Shown: in pieces, positions 9,419 to 18,505 of the stretch | Layout of the letters: every line of letters begins with the position of its first letter | Position numbering within the stretch: the first letter of the stretch is position 1 | DNA from: JAGQLF01 sp964437465 | Lineage (GTDB): Bacteria; Patescibacteriota; Dojkabacteria; J137 | Assembly: GCA_964437465.1 (NCBI GenBank) | Contig: CAYTGI010000011.1 | Coordinates: 1-41,604, forward strand | DNA: 41,604 bases | Reading direction: 5' to 3' | Position numbers and translations under genes: made by a program | Notes under the pieces: model-generated | Database searches by the model: none | Told to the model about the DNA's origin: nothing | The model's input: only the letters and a program-made list of their open reading frames with translations

Positions 9419-9900
9419 AATGAGCTCTCAGTCATCTGCGCGGTATTTAGGGCAGAAACTCTTAGAACTTTATCACTGGAAATATTATAAATGATGTAAA
9501 TACCCTCTTCATTTAAACCGGCATTATCATATTGTATCAAAATTCCACTTCCAGGTTCATTATCTTTTTTTACCAAATTTAACTTAGCAGCCATTTCTTC
9601 GATGTATCCAGTTGCTTTACTAACATCTCCTGAATAAAAATAAGCAAAAGAATTAAATCCATTATCTTCTAATGTTGTTTCGACAGAACGATCTTCAATA
9701 AATGTAAAACTTTCAGGTGGGAGTTCTATTCCAAGTTCCACCGCCCATTCTGGAAGTTCTTTCCAAACCTTTTCTTTAAGTTCTTCTTTATTAACATTAT
9801 CTTCAGAATTTGAATTAATATTCGATAAAAAAAGAATTCCTAAGATAACAACTAAAAGAATTGCTATTGAAATTGTTATTAGTTTTGTACTTTTATCCAT
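9415..9900 (-). CDS. Small single-pass membrane protein of unknown function
   Basis: I do not recognise a family. The 161 residues start MDKSTKLITISIAILL and contain one N-terminal membrane segment (about 8-26), then an acidic Asn/Ser-rich linker and a soluble domain of about 125 residues. That domain would lie outside the cytoplasm (WKELPEWAVELGIELPPESFTF, then mixed alpha/beta). There is no lipobox cysteine. It overlaps the upstream glycosyltransferase-like gene by eight bases and the downstream amidase by four, so it is surely co-translated with them. A role with the amidase or the exported glycan is inferred from position only. Confidence 0.75.
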   Translation of the reverse strand: MDKSTKLITISIAILLVVILGILFLSNINSNSEDNVNKEELKEKVWKELPEWAVELGIELPPESFTFIEDRSVETTLEDNGFNSFAYFYSGDVSKATGYIEEMAAKLNLVKKDNEPGSGILIQYDNAGLNEEGIYIIYNISSDKVLRVSALNTAQMTESSL

Positions 9901-10651
9901 TTAAGTTTCTATAATAGTTATCCCAAATACTGTGAATTTTATGAATTTCTTTTCCTTTTAAGTTTAAGTTTTTATTATAAAGATGTTCTACAGCTTTTGG
10001 CCTATTTTCCTCGTTTTTCTTAATACTCAAGTTTTCAATTTTCTCACAGATCGGAAAATTAAAGAAGTAATAATCAAACTCTGTAATTAAATCAATAATA
10101 AACTTATAAAAATAAAATTCTCCTAACTCTATATCAAATGTTACAGAATTAAGAAGTTTTTTAGAAAAAACAAATTGACTCTCAATAAAATCTTCATCAA
10201 AGAGTATTTTGAACTTTGCATCATAATCAGTATATTGAGATTTTTCTTTAGATTCTATGTACTCATCTTTTTTTAAGGTTGAGGATACATATTGACCTAC
10301 TCCAAAAAGTAAGCCTTCATCTTCTATTCTAGATATAAGAACAGCCATATCAGGATAAAATAGTTGGCCCCATGGAAGAATTGAGAAAAATTTTGAGTTT
10401 ATTTTTTTCACTTCTTTTATAAGTGCACTCAAAAAAGACTCTCCTGTTATATAGATAATTTTAATTTCACATAATTTATTAAAATATTGATCTATAAAAT
10501 TTGATAATTCTTTTTCAATTGATGATGTAGCTATTACGATAATTTCATTATCTTTTTGATTCGGTGTTTGTAAAATACAGGAATATAAAGCCTTATTAAT
10601 CTGTTCTATATCAAACTTTACTATCTCAACAAAAGATAACCACTTTTTCAT
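9893..10651 (-). CDS. Divergent GT2-like protein
   Basis: The 252 residues resemble a GT-A glycosyltransferase only in outline. INKALYSCILQTPNQKDNEIIVIATSS aligns with the usual start (AL.S.L.Q...D.EIIVVD.GS), and FSILPWGQLFYPDMAVL falls where the D-x-D segment normally sits. The acidic metal-binding pair is replaced by PWGQ, and no ED-type catalytic motif is evident. It may therefore be an inactive or re-purposed family 2 enzyme. Its ATG overlaps the upstream GT4 stop (ATGA) and its own stop overlaps the next start by eight bases, so it belongs to the operon. Confidence 0.6.
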   Translation of the reverse strand: MKKWLSFVEIVKFDIEQINKALYSCILQTPNQKDNEIIVIATSSIEKELSNFIDQYFNKLCEIKIIYITGESFLSALIKEVKKINSKFFSILPWGQLFYPDMAVLISRIEDEGLLFGVGQYVSSTLKKDEYIESKEKSQYTDYDAKFKILFDEDFIESQFVFSKKLLNSVTFDIELGEFYFYKFIIDLITEFDYYFFNFPICEKIENLSIKKNEENRPKAVEHLYNKNLNLKGKEIHKIHSIWDNYYRNLNG

Positions 10652-11958
10652 TTAAAAACCTTTCTAATAAATTTCTTAATTAAACCTTCTTTCACAGAAA
10701 TATCATCTTGATCACTTTTAATAGCTTTAATTTTTTCAAGATCGGGGGACATATATTGCTCCTCAATTTTCTCAATTAGAGGAGCTAGAACCTTCTTAGG
10801 TGAAAGATTTTCTTTTATTTTAATAAGATTCTTAGTTGATTCTTCAAGTATATCTTTCTCTTCATAAATTCTTTTTATCTGTTTTGCTATAGTTTTTTTA
10901 TCTAAGCTTTCTAATTTGAATGCTGCTTTTTTATTTATAAGCATTTCTCCTATTGGATCTCCTCCATTAGTCAACATTGGCTTTTCTGCTGCAATTAAAT
11001 CTGTCGAACGTGTTCTCCATGAATATTTATTTTCTCGCCCGATCTTATTTATAGATACAAATAAATCAACATCATTAAACCATTCAAATCTCTCTGAGTA
11101 ATTTATCCAATCTTGAAAAATTATAACCTTCTTTAGATCTTCCCTACTCTCCACATATGATGTTATATCCTCATACTGCTTAATAAATTCTTTCCTAGTA
11201 TTTTTAGGATTCTTCGCTCCAACAATTATCAACTTAATCTTAGGATTTTCTTTAGCAGCAATACTTATGCCTTCAATTAAATCTTTTATATCAAACCAAG
11301 GATAAAGACTTCCAAACCACATAATTACAAAAGAATCCTTCGGAACTAAGTTATCTTTTATTCTTGAAATACTCTTATCGATATCATAAGACTCTTCCTG
11401 AACTCCTAAAGGTATTTTAATAAGGAAATCTTCACTATATGTTATAGGGTTAAGTCTCCCTAATGCTGATAAAACTCCTTCATAAAAATATTCTTGATTT
11501 TTATTTGCATAAATAAATATGTTTCCTTTTTGTATTATCTTATTCCAATTGTTATTAACATCATAAAGAAAATGTCTAAGCTCTGAATCTTTTTCATCAC
11601 TATTCCTTGCAGAGACCTCAATATAAGCAGGAATATAAAGATCAACTATAAGTTGAATACTTTCATCAAGCTGATCAGCAATAAAGTTAGTAATATCAGG
11701 TCTAGTATATTGAAGTAATACAGAGTCGAAAGAATTTGTAAATTTCATAAAATCGTTATTTAGTTTCCAATTTACTATTTTAATTCCACTTACTTCTTTT
11801 TTAGGACATTCAACTTCTTCAGGAATTGCAATAGTAACATCGATATTATTTTCTTTAAGTCCAGTAGCTAAAAACCAAGACCGCATTCCTGCTCCATCAA
11901 CAAATGTGTCTTTATCAAATGGAATTGTTGATATTGAAAAAATCAAAATTTTCTTCAT
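10648..11958 (-). CDS. GT4-like (GT-B fold) glycosyltransferase
   Basis: This 436-residue protein begins KKILIFSISTIPFDKDTF with a glycine-containing acceptor loop GAGMRSWFLATGL. The second Rossmann half includes MWFGSLYPWFDIKDLIEGI, IKLIIVGAKNP, and VIIFQDWINYSERFEWFNDVDLFVSI, then DLIAAEKPMLTNGGDP where GT4 enzymes bind the donor. The canonical E-x7-E is weak, so the exact family is less certain than the fold. The last about 40 residues are a charged helical tail ending in FIRKVFK that could dock to membrane. It lies one base after the GT2 stop in the polysaccharide operon and likely adds a sugar to the lipid-linked glycan. Confidence 0.8.
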   Translation of the reverse strand: MKKILIFSISTIPFDKDTFVDGAGMRSWFLATGLKENNIDVTIAIPEEVECPKKEVSGIKIVNWKLNNDFMKFTNSFDSVLLQYTRPDITNFIADQLDESIQLIVDLYIPAYIEVSARNSDEKDSELRHFLYDVNNNWNKIIQKGNIFIYANKNQEYFYEGVLSALGRLNPITYSEDFLIKIPLGVQEESYDIDKSISRIKDNLVPKDSFVIMWFGSLYPWFDIKDLIEGISIAAKENPKIKLIIVGAKNPKNTRKEFIKQYEDITSYVESREDLKKVIIFQDWINYSERFEWFNDVDLFVSINKIGRENKYSWRTRSTDLIAAEKPMLTNGGDPIGEMLINKKAAFKLESLDKKTIAKQIKRIYEEKDILEESTKNLIKIKENLSPKKVLAPLIEKIEEQYMSPDLEKIKAIKSDQDDISVKEGLIKKFIRKVFK

Positions 11959-11959
11959 A

Positions 11960-12823
11960 TTAAAAAAACCATCTTTTGTTATCTAAACTCTTAAAATTTG
12001 TATAGTTTGTCTTCTTTAATTGATTAAAGTCTTTAATCATTTTCTTATATTGTTTTTTTGCTTCCCCACCAAAATCAGGATAAACCTTGAACAATTCTTC
12101 GATCTCCTCGTCATTTTTTATTTTATATTTCTTAGAAATGTACGCTTGTCCAGCTAACATATTAATACTTGTAAATTTATTAGTTCCTGCTGTTTCTCCT
12201 TTCGATTTGGATGAAGCGGCACCAAAGTGTCCGAATTTACAGATTGCTGAATAGAAGACTTTAAATTTTTTTAATCTAAATCTCCAAGATAAATCTACAT
12301 CCTCGTAATACATAAAAAAATTCTCATCAAACATTCCTACCTCCTCAAACTTTAATTTATCAATTAAGGTAGCTGTACCAGCGGCCCAATTTATCTCCCA
12401 AGTTTTAGGGTCATAATATTCTGGTTGAGAAAGTGGGAACTGATTAAATGCAATTAATCCAAAATTCTTTAGCTTAATTAATGTTTCATTAAGCTTTAAA
12501 AAAAAGTCATTAAAAAAGATTAGGTCAGGATTTAAAATCATGAAAAAATCTTCATACTCATCTTTATATTTTTTATAAAGAAAATTATGTCCACTACCGA
12601 ATCCAACATTCTCATTTTTATCGATTGTATATTTAATACCAGATTTATTTAAAGGAGCACTTATTTTATTTTTGTATGCTTCCAGGCTATTTTCATCATG
12701 TATTACAAAATGAAAGTTCACATCCCAATTATCTCTTTCAGAAATCACAGCGCTTTTACAGAGTAAGTCTAAAAACTCTAATGAGTTATATAGAATAATT
12801 TGAATATGAAGTTTTCTATTCAT
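11960..12823 (-). CDS. GT2 family glycosyltransferase (rhamnosyltransferase-like)
   Basis: This 287-residue GT-A enzyme has an N-terminal ILYNSLEFLDLL.S segment, NENVGFGSGHNFLY (the WbbL-type N-x-G-F-x-x-G-x-N signature), FFMILNPDLIF as the metal-binding stretch, WAAGTATLIDKLKFEEVGMFDENFFMYYEDVDLSWR with the acceptor GTA and the catalytic E-D-V-D, and an H-x-G-A ending. These are hallmarks of rhamnosyl- and related transferases. It overlaps the upstream GT4 gene by eight bases. Rhamnose as donor fits the rml genes elsewhere in the window but is inferred. Confidence 0.88.
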   Translation of the reverse strand: MNRKLHIQIILYNSLEFLDLLCKSAVISERDNWDVNFHFVIHDENSLEAYKNKISAPLNKSGIKYTIDKNENVGFGSGHNFLYKKYKDEYEDFFMILNPDLIFFNDFFLKLNETLIKLKNFGLIAFNQFPLSQPEYYDPKTWEINWAAGTATLIDKLKFEEVGMFDENFFMYYEDVDLSWRFRLKKFKVFYSAICKFGHFGAASSKSKGETAGTNKFTSINMLAGQAYISKKYKIKNDEEIEELFKVYPDFGGEAKKQYKKMIKDFNQLKKTNYTNFKSLDNKRWFF

Positions 12824-14111
12824 CTAAAACTTTTTTGTATACTTCTAATATTTCTTCTACGTGCTCTTTTTGACTTCTCCATGTCTTATTTTCCTTAATA
12901 ATTTTTTCATCTATTACTTCTTCTGGGTTCTCTAGAATTGTTGCAATTTTATTATAGAAATCTCCTTCAATATCTGGATCAAAGATAAAACCATTTTTAT
13001 TATCAGTTACTCTTTCTGAAAGTGCTCCTCTATTTGAAACTACTACAAACCTATTCATAGCCAATGCTTCATCTAATACTAAACCGTATATTTCATCCCA
13101 AACAGAAGGCACTATTCCTACATTAGCTTTACTAAAGATGTTATATTTCTCGTCAGGTTTGTAAGGACCTATATACTCTCCATTTTTCATTTCATCAAGC
13201 ATATTCATATACTTATCCAAGTGAGGATCTCCTTCAACATACTTACCAGCTACTAACAACTTAAAATTATCATATTTATCAGATATTTCTTTGAAAGTAT
13301 CTATTAATATACCAAATCCTTTACTTATCGCAATTGAAGAGAAAAGAAAAATAACTTCATCCTTATTAACTATATTTTTTCTTAACTCTTTAGGTGGAAC
13401 TTTAGTTCCATGCTGTATTTTTATTACTTCTTTTTTATTTTTTATAAAACTCTCTACCTCTTTTCTTAAATAGTCTGAAGGTACAATTAATTGATCTGCT
13501 TTAAGAAGATAATCCCTAGTGATTTTGTTTCTCTTAATCCTTTGGTTTCTCCAATCTAGTCTTGCAATAAATCTAGCCCACATACTCTCAAGTTTTACCA
13601 TAGGATCTCCCCCGATAACTATTGCAGAACAAGTTCCTGAAGCTTTCTCATCGGTACATAAACATGGTCCGTCATTTAAATAACCTCTAACCATTGGACA
13701 CCTAAACCATAGGTCATGTACCGTATAAACAAGAGGAATATTATTTTCTTTTACAATATCTATTAAACTCAGCGAGTTATAAATTAATTGATTTACATGA
13801 ACGATATCAGGGGCAAAATCTTTAATAACCTTTCTAAATATTTCATCATTATCCGGATTTATAACAGTATCCTTTAATCTAGTTTTACTCCATCCATGAG
13901 CTCTATGGACCTTAAAAACTTTAACTTTTCCATCCTCAATATATTCTTCAGTCTCTAGTTCCTGCTTTTCTTTACTGCCCAATTCCTGAGCGTAAATCAT
14001 TACCTCATAACCTATATCAGATAAAGAATGAGCAAGATCATGAGTATAGCCTTCAGTCCCTCCAAAGAAGTTCGGGAAATAATCATGAACTATAAGTAAA
14101 ATCTTCTGCAT
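12816..14111 (-). CDS. GT4 family glycosyltransferase
   Basis: This 431-residue GT-B enzyme starts QKILLIVHDYFPNFFGGTEGYTHDLAHSL, the usual glycine-rich acceptor region of GT4. PLVYTVHDLWFRCP leads into a cysteine-rich loop (GPCLCTDEKASGTC) seen in a subset of GT4 proteins. The C-terminal half has FLFSSIAISKGFGILIDTF, KLLVAGKYVEGDP, and NVGIVPSVWDEIYGLVLDEALA, which contains the E-x7-E donor motif. Active-site elements are intact. It follows the DUF2142 gene after three bases. A role in building the exported polysaccharide repeat is strongly suggested by context; the sugar is unknown. Confidence 0.9.
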   Translation of the reverse strand: MQKILLIVHDYFPNFFGGTEGYTHDLAHSLSDIGYEVMIYAQELGSKEKQELETEEYIEDGKVKVFKVHRAHGWSKTRLKDTVINPDNDEIFRKVIKDFAPDIVHVNQLIYNSLSLIDIVKENNIPLVYTVHDLWFRCPMVRGYLNDGPCLCTDEKASGTCSAIVIGGDPMVKLESMWARFIARLDWRNQRIKRNKITRDYLLKADQLIVPSDYLRKEVESFIKNKKEVIKIQHGTKVPPKELRKNIVNKDEVIFLFSSIAISKGFGILIDTFKEISDKYDNFKLLVAGKYVEGDPHLDKYMNMLDEMKNGEYIGPYKPDEKYNIFSKANVGIVPSVWDEIYGLVLDEALAMNRFVVVSNRGALSERVTDNKNGFIFDPDIEGDFYNKIATILENPEEVIDEKIIKENKTWRSQKEHVEEILEVYKKVLDE

Positions 14112-14114
14112 TTT

Positions 14115-15485
14115 CTAAACGTAATATCTAAAAAAAAGAGCTACATAACTTACCAACCCTAAAAACATAAAGAACAGTAAGAAATATAATTTTTTATTCT
14201 TTATATTAATTTCTATATTTATTTTATCAGACACTAATGCTAAAAATGCTAAAGGGGCTATCGGAATAAAGTACCTACCTTGAACTCCTCCACCAGTCTG
14301 GGACTTCCAGAAAATAAAGACAACCAGTGTAATTAGAAGAACACTTCCGAGAAAAATCCCCCCATAAACAATTCGTGATTTTAATTTATATACATCTTTA
14401 GGTAACTTTTGAGAAAGTAAAAGAAGAATAAACATAATTGTTGCAGGTAAAAGTACAAAGAAAAATGGAAGCCTTGTATCTAGCCAACCAAGCTGCCCTA
14501 CAAAGTGCTCAAATAAATACCATCCATTAACTGTGTATTCATAAAAAGTTTCCTTTAAAAAAAGTAATGGATTATGAATATATATGTCTATTTGATTATC
14601 AATTATTTCTTGTCCTGAATAAAACTTTCGAGCTGATAAAGACCATAACATACTTGGAATTATGGATAGAACTGTCGGTAATAAAGTAAAACCTAACTTC
14701 CATTTTATATCCTTAAATTTAGAAATTGGGATAAGTATTGCTACCAATGGGATTAGGAAATAAAGTTGTTTACTCAAACTTAGCAGTGTCGCTACTACTG
14801 TTATTATAATAAAATCTCTTATACTTATCTTTTTTATATTTTTATCGTAAATTAACCTTAAAAGGTATGCTGTTAAATAAAAGGATAAAGAGATAACCAT
14901 AACATCTGCTGAAAGAGAGCCAAATAAAAACAATGTCATCGGCATTAAACCTAAAGCAACAAAAATCCACTTAAAGAATGGCGCAATTTTAATTCCAAAA
15001 TACATTATTAAAATTCCAGTAAGCATATTTAATATACGCCCTAGGTACATTAAAACAACTGGAGAAAGTCCAAATATAGCCCCAAATCCAATTCCTAAGG
15101 TTTGTGGTAAATAAGAAATTGGAGTGTAGACAGCTGTATTATAAAAATCTTCATAATTCTCTTCTGAAAGATTAAGAGGACGATCAAGATTATTTAGTAT
15201 ATCTTTATAATCAACTTTACTATTATAGTCAAAAGGTATTCCTTCGTGTAAATCTTTAACTGTTTCAGAAAATGAAATTGGTACTTCTGAACCTCCACCC
15301 TCAGGAGTATCTGTTACTACAATTTTTCCATCAAAAATTGAATACGCTCGGTAGAAATGAGCTACTTCATCAGGAGTTTGAAACGGAGGTGTAATAAAAA
15401 TAAATAAGAATCCTAGAATTAAGCTGAGTATCAAATAGAAATTTCTTGGTTCTAATTTATTTATGCTTTTAATTAACTTATGCAT
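14115..15485 (-). CDS. DUF2142-type polytopic membrane protein
   Basis: The 456 residues contain roughly 10-11 membrane segments. After the first helix comes FITPPFQTPDEVAHFYRAYSIFDGKIV, the diagnostic DUF2142 loop with an acidic PDE.aH, resembling the first extracytoplasmic loop of GT-C glycosyltransferases. A later FWKSQTGGGVQGRYFIPIAPLAFLAL is the conserved C-terminal piece. DUF2142 proteins cluster with surface-glycan genes and may transfer sugars from lipid-phosphate donors outside the membrane, or otherwise modify the polymer; this is not established. Neighbouring starts and stops are within three bases on both sides, so it is part of the same operon. Confidence 0.88.
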   Translation of the reverse strand: MHKLIKSINKLEPRNFYLILSLILGFLFIFITPPFQTPDEVAHFYRAYSIFDGKIVVTDTPEGGGSEVPISFSETVKDLHEGIPFDYNSKVDYKDILNNLDRPLNLSEENYEDFYNTAVYTPISYLPQTLGIGFGAIFGLSPVVLMYLGRILNMLTGILIMYFGIKIAPFFKWIFVALGLMPMTLFLFGSLSADVMVISLSFYLTAYLLRLIYDKNIKKISIRDFIIITVVATLLSLSKQLYFLIPLVAILIPISKFKDIKWKLGFTLLPTVLSIIPSMLWSLSARKFYSGQEIIDNQIDIYIHNPLLFLKETFYEYTVNGWYLFEHFVGQLGWLDTRLPFFFVLLPATIMFILLLLSQKLPKDVYKLKSRIVYGGIFLGSVLLITLVVFIFWKSQTGGGVQGRYFIPIAPLAFLALVSDKINIEINIKNKKLYFLLFFMFLGLVSYVALFFRYYV

Positions 15486-15486
15486 A

Positions 15487-16449
15487 CTATTTTTTTAATA
15501 CATAAACATCTTGTGTTCCCCAGAGAGCTTTCTCATATCTGTCATAATTATTATCGATCTTAGCAATCTTTAGTAGATCTTGAAATTTCTCTTCAGTTAA
15601 ATACGAAGTTCCATACTTTTCTCCATCTTCAATACTATCTTCTGCTTTATCAAGAACTAAATCCTCACTACTTTCATAAAATACAAAGTTAGAATCTGAG
15701 ATATCAATTAAACTCATATCGTGAACACTCAAAATCAAGATACCGTTATTTTCAATTAATTTATATAGAGCTACGAGCCATTCAATAAATAATTCTTCAT
15801 TTAAATGGCTAAAAAGTGAACCAACAAAAATTATTTCAAATTTTTTTTCAATATTTAACTTTTTTGGATCAAAAGATGAATTGAAAGAATTAACACTAAA
15901 AGTATTTTTTACAAATTTATTAGCACTTTCTTTAATGTCTGAAGCCCATATCTTATTTGCTTCTATCCTTGTTACAAGTAATCTCTCTAATTTCCCAAAA
16001 CCTGCCGCAAAATCCAAAAAGCTTTTAACTTTTGAAAAATTTTTATTATTATCTTCTAACGCTTTCTCAATAAAATTAAAAGATTCTATACCATCCCGTA
16101 AATATTCAATTAAAGCAACTCCGTGATTTCCTTCAAATGTCAGTAGGTTATACTGAAACATTAAATCATTTTTAGAGATACTTAGATCAATATTCTTAAA
16201 GCCTTCTTTTTCTAAAAATGAATTAGCATTTTTAATAGATTGATTATCAAAAATTAATAGTTCTGGATAAATATCCATAACCATTTTATTTAACCTTCTA
16301 AATCTGTATTGTGAAGTCGACAAATAGGGTCTTACTGATTCTACAGATCTAGCTAAATGTTCAGGTCGACCATTTATATAATTTTCAATTTGAGTATCAA
16401 TAATCTGATTTAACTTATGTCGTATTTTAGTTTTAATTTTTTTAAACAT
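15487..16449 (-). CDS. Class I SAM-dependent methyltransferase
   Basis: The 320-residue protein has a basic helical N-terminal region (about 1-130) followed by a Rossmann methyltransferase core: FLDFAAGFGKLERLLV (motif I, with AAGFGK in place of DxGxGxG), IWASDIKESANKF (motif II with the acidic ribose contact), FEIIFVGSLFSHLNEELFIEWL and NGILILSVHDMS. Such enzymes in Wzm/Wzt operons commonly methylate sugars, sometimes capping the chain to set its length. The start ATG overlaps the corrected wzt stop by one base (TAATG, read on the - strand at 16451-16447). Substrate is inferred from context only. Confidence 0.82.
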   Translation of the reverse strand: MFKKIKTKIRHKLNQIIDTQIENYINGRPEHLARSVESVRPYLSTSQYRFRRLNKMVMDIYPELLIFDNQSIKNANSFLEKEGFKNIDLSISKNDLMFQYNLLTFEGNHGVALIEYLRDGIESFNFIEKALEDNNKNFSKVKSFLDFAAGFGKLERLLVTRIEANKIWASDIKESANKFVKNTFSVNSFNSSFDPKKLNIEKKFEIIFVGSLFSHLNEELFIEWLVALYKLIENNGILILSVHDMSLIDISDSNFVFYESSEDLVLDKAEDSIEDGEKYGTSYLTEEKFQDLLKIAKIDNNYDRYEKALWGTQDVYVLKK

Positions 16450-17646
16450 TATTCAAAAGACCATTCATGGTTATAATATACAAAGCCAGTATATGAATAC
16501 TTACTTATATCTTTATTATACGGTACTACAAACNNNNNNNNNNACAAACATAGCCGCTTGTCTTTTCCAATGCATCGGTTCACTATTAATTTTTTTATAA
16601 TAGGCAACGTTAATGTAATATTTTCCAGGTAACAAATTAATATTTTCTATCTTTGCCTTTGCCTTTTTTGTTCTCTTAGGAACAGGTTTTCCACCATCTG
16701 AAGTTCTAAATGCATATATTAAATCCCAATTTTCAGAAAATATTCCATAATCAACATTAACGTTAGTCCCTTCCTTGTATTCATCTGTATAGATAATCTC
16801 TGATTCAATCTCTAAAACTCTTTTTTCTTCATCTATTTCTACATTAACATTTCCCACTTTAGTTTCCATAGTTCCAATTTCTATTACCTGTTCATTATCT
16901 TTAAGATTTTCTTTTTCTTCTTCAAGTAAAGATTGTTTATAAAGATTAACTCCTGTTTGAGTGTCTCCAATAAATTTTAGACTACCCTTCTCAATCCAAA
17001 TTACTTTATTACAAAAATTACTTACTGAGCCTAGATCATGACTTACAAACAGTATTGTCTTTCCTTGTTCAATCATACTAATAATCATATCTTTACTTTT
17101 CTGTTGGAATAAACCATCCCCAACTGAAAGTATTTCGTCTAGAATATAGATGTCAGCTTCAGCTTGAATTGCTATCGAGAATGCAAGCTTTAAAACCATT
17201 CCACTTGAATAATTCTTAACAGGTTCATCAATAAAATCTTCCAATCCTGAAAAAGATATTATTGAATCGAATACTTCATCAAGAAAGTTTTTAGTCATTC
17301 CAAGAAGAGTTCCATTCAAGTAGATATTTTCTCGACCAGTTAGTTCATTATTAAAACCAACACCTAACTCAAGAAAAGGTACAATTGATCCATTTATTTT
17401 AATCTCACTTCCCTTATCTGCAGAATAAATTCCAGCAATTATCTTTAATAGAGTGCTCTTTCCACTTCCATTTTTTCCAATAATTCCAACAAAATCACCT
17501 TTATTAACTTCAAAAGAAATATCCTCTAACGCTTGAAACTTTTTAACTTTTCCTTGATTAAAGAAATGTGAAAAAAGGCCTCTAAGAGTATCGGCTCTCT
17601 TTGAATGCTTTTTAAAAGTTTTATTTAGATTCTTTACAGTTATCAT
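16449..17646 (-). CDS. wzt: ABC transporter ATP-binding protein for polysaccharide export (Wzt-like), crossed by an assembly gap
   Basis: Residues 1-230 are an ABC ATPase of the Wzt/TagH type: Walker A GKNGSGKST (57-65), signature YSSGM (146-150), Walker B IYILDE (166-171) and the switch FVSHD. From about 250 a beta-rich C-terminal domain (DYGIFSENWDLIYAF, LLPGKYYINVAYY) matches the glycan-binding Wzt_C sandwich. The sequence then meets ten Ns (16534-16543), after which naive translation goes out of frame. Both edges of the gap read ACAAAC. Merging them removes 16 bases and restores a 393-residue protein continuing AMFVVPYNKDISKYSY and ending HEWSFE, with its TAA at 16451-16449 overlapping the next ATG. 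It pairs with Wzm to export the polymer across the membrane. Confidence 0.92.
16534..16543. other. Assembly gap (10 N) that is probably an unmerged 6-bp contig overlap
   Basis: ACAAAC occurs immediately before (16528-16533) and after (16544-16549) the Ns. Collapsing the two copies into one gives an uninterrupted wzt frame and a sensible C-terminus. The gap therefore probably hides no sequence. Confidence 0.8.
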
Positions 17647-18440
17647 TAGAATAATTCTGCAACTTTTTTAACTTGTTTATCAAAATAATAAAATCCTAGA
17701 ATAAGAACTAGGACTGACAGAACCGTCATAATTAACATTTTCGATAGATCAACACTACCATAAATTCCAATACCGGCTCTAAACTCATTTATAAAAATTG
17801 TTAAAGGATTAATAGAAATTAATCTTGCAACTGGCCCTTCAACAAGCCCCTCGTCTAATGTATAAAATATTGGTGTTGCCCAATATAATAAAGCAAAAGC
17901 TAACTCAAAAATATTTTTTAAATCTCTAAATCGAATTGTCAGAATTGAAGTAAACATTGAGAATCCAAGGCATGCGATAAATCCTACTATACTAACTATT
18001 AGCATATAAATAAATCCAGTGAAACTGATTGAGATTATGTCAGCTCCAGTTTGTTCAGCTCTAAGATTATTTACAGCAATTAATCCAAAGATTAAAGTCA
18101 GATTAATAATGTAACTTATTACTCCTCCAATAATTGATGCTAATACAGCAATCTGTCTTGTGAAATTAACTTTCAAAATAACATTTGCTCTATCTAGTAG
18201 ACCCATCTGTCCATAAAGGATCATCTCTTGAATATATGTGAAGAAAATTAATCCACTTAATAGATATAAACCAAAGTTATCAACAGCCCCACCTCTTATT
18301 CCAGAAATAACAAAGTAAATAACTAAAAACAATGCGTATGGTTTAATTAAAACCCAGATGAACCCAAGGACTGAATTTTGATATCTCATTTTAAAGCTAG
18401 TCTTAACTAGTTCTATAAGCAAATCCCATTTGTTTCTCAT
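17646..18440 (-). CDS. wzm: ABC-2 type polysaccharide export permease (Wzm-like)
   Basis: A 264-residue, six-helix permease from the ATG at 18440; an in-frame TTG at 18455 would add five residues (YNDD region). I prefer 18440 because MRNKWDLLIELVKTSFKMRYQNSVLG matches the usual Wzm/TagG amino end, where an amphipathic helix precedes K.RY.NS.LG. Later hallmarks are the FTSILTIRFRDLKNIFELAFALLYWATPIFY segment and INPLTIFINEFRAGI. It forms the membrane channel with Wzt; the stop overlaps the wzt ATG by one base. A TATAAT lies six bases before the ATG, immediately behind the terminator hairpin, so this is probably the first gene of the operon, perhaps leaderless. Confidence 0.93.
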   Translation of the reverse strand: MRNKWDLLIELVKTSFKMRYQNSVLGFIWVLIKPYALFLVIYFVISGIRGGAVDNFGLYLLSGLIFFTYIQEMILYGQMGLLDRANVILKVNFTRQIAVLASIIGGVISYIINLTLIFGLIAVNNLRAEQTGADIISISFTGFIYMLIVSIVGFIACLGFSMFTSILTIRFRDLKNIFELAFALLYWATPIFYTLDEGLVEGPVARLISINPLTIFINEFRAGIGIYGSVDLSKMLIMTVLSVLVLILGFYYFDKQVKKVAELF

Positions 18441-18447
18441 GTCGTCA

Positions 18448-18453
18448 TTATAC
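18448..18453 (-). promoter_or_regulatory. -10 element (TATAAT) of the polysaccharide operon
   Basis: A perfect TATAAT ends six bases before the wzm ATG on the - strand. The corresponding -35 position falls inside the terminator hairpin and is not a good match, so either the -10 is used alone or read-through feeds the operon. Transcription would start at or next to the ATG, implying a leaderless message. Confidence 0.4.
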
Positions 18454-18457
18454 AATA

Positions 18458-18483
18458 AAAACCTCCCCCTAAGGGGAGGTTTT
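18458..18483. terminator. Bidirectional Rho-independent terminator
   Basis: A perfect 11-bp stem (AAAACCTCCCC at 18458-18468 paired with GGGGAGGTTTT at 18473-18483) with a four-base loop, giving a T-run on either strand. It lies just past the stop of the - strand surface-protein gene and just before wzm, so it should end the abundant surface-protein transcript. Confidence 0.9.
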
Positions 18484-18505
18484 AAACTGTATATCTAAAA
18501 AGATA

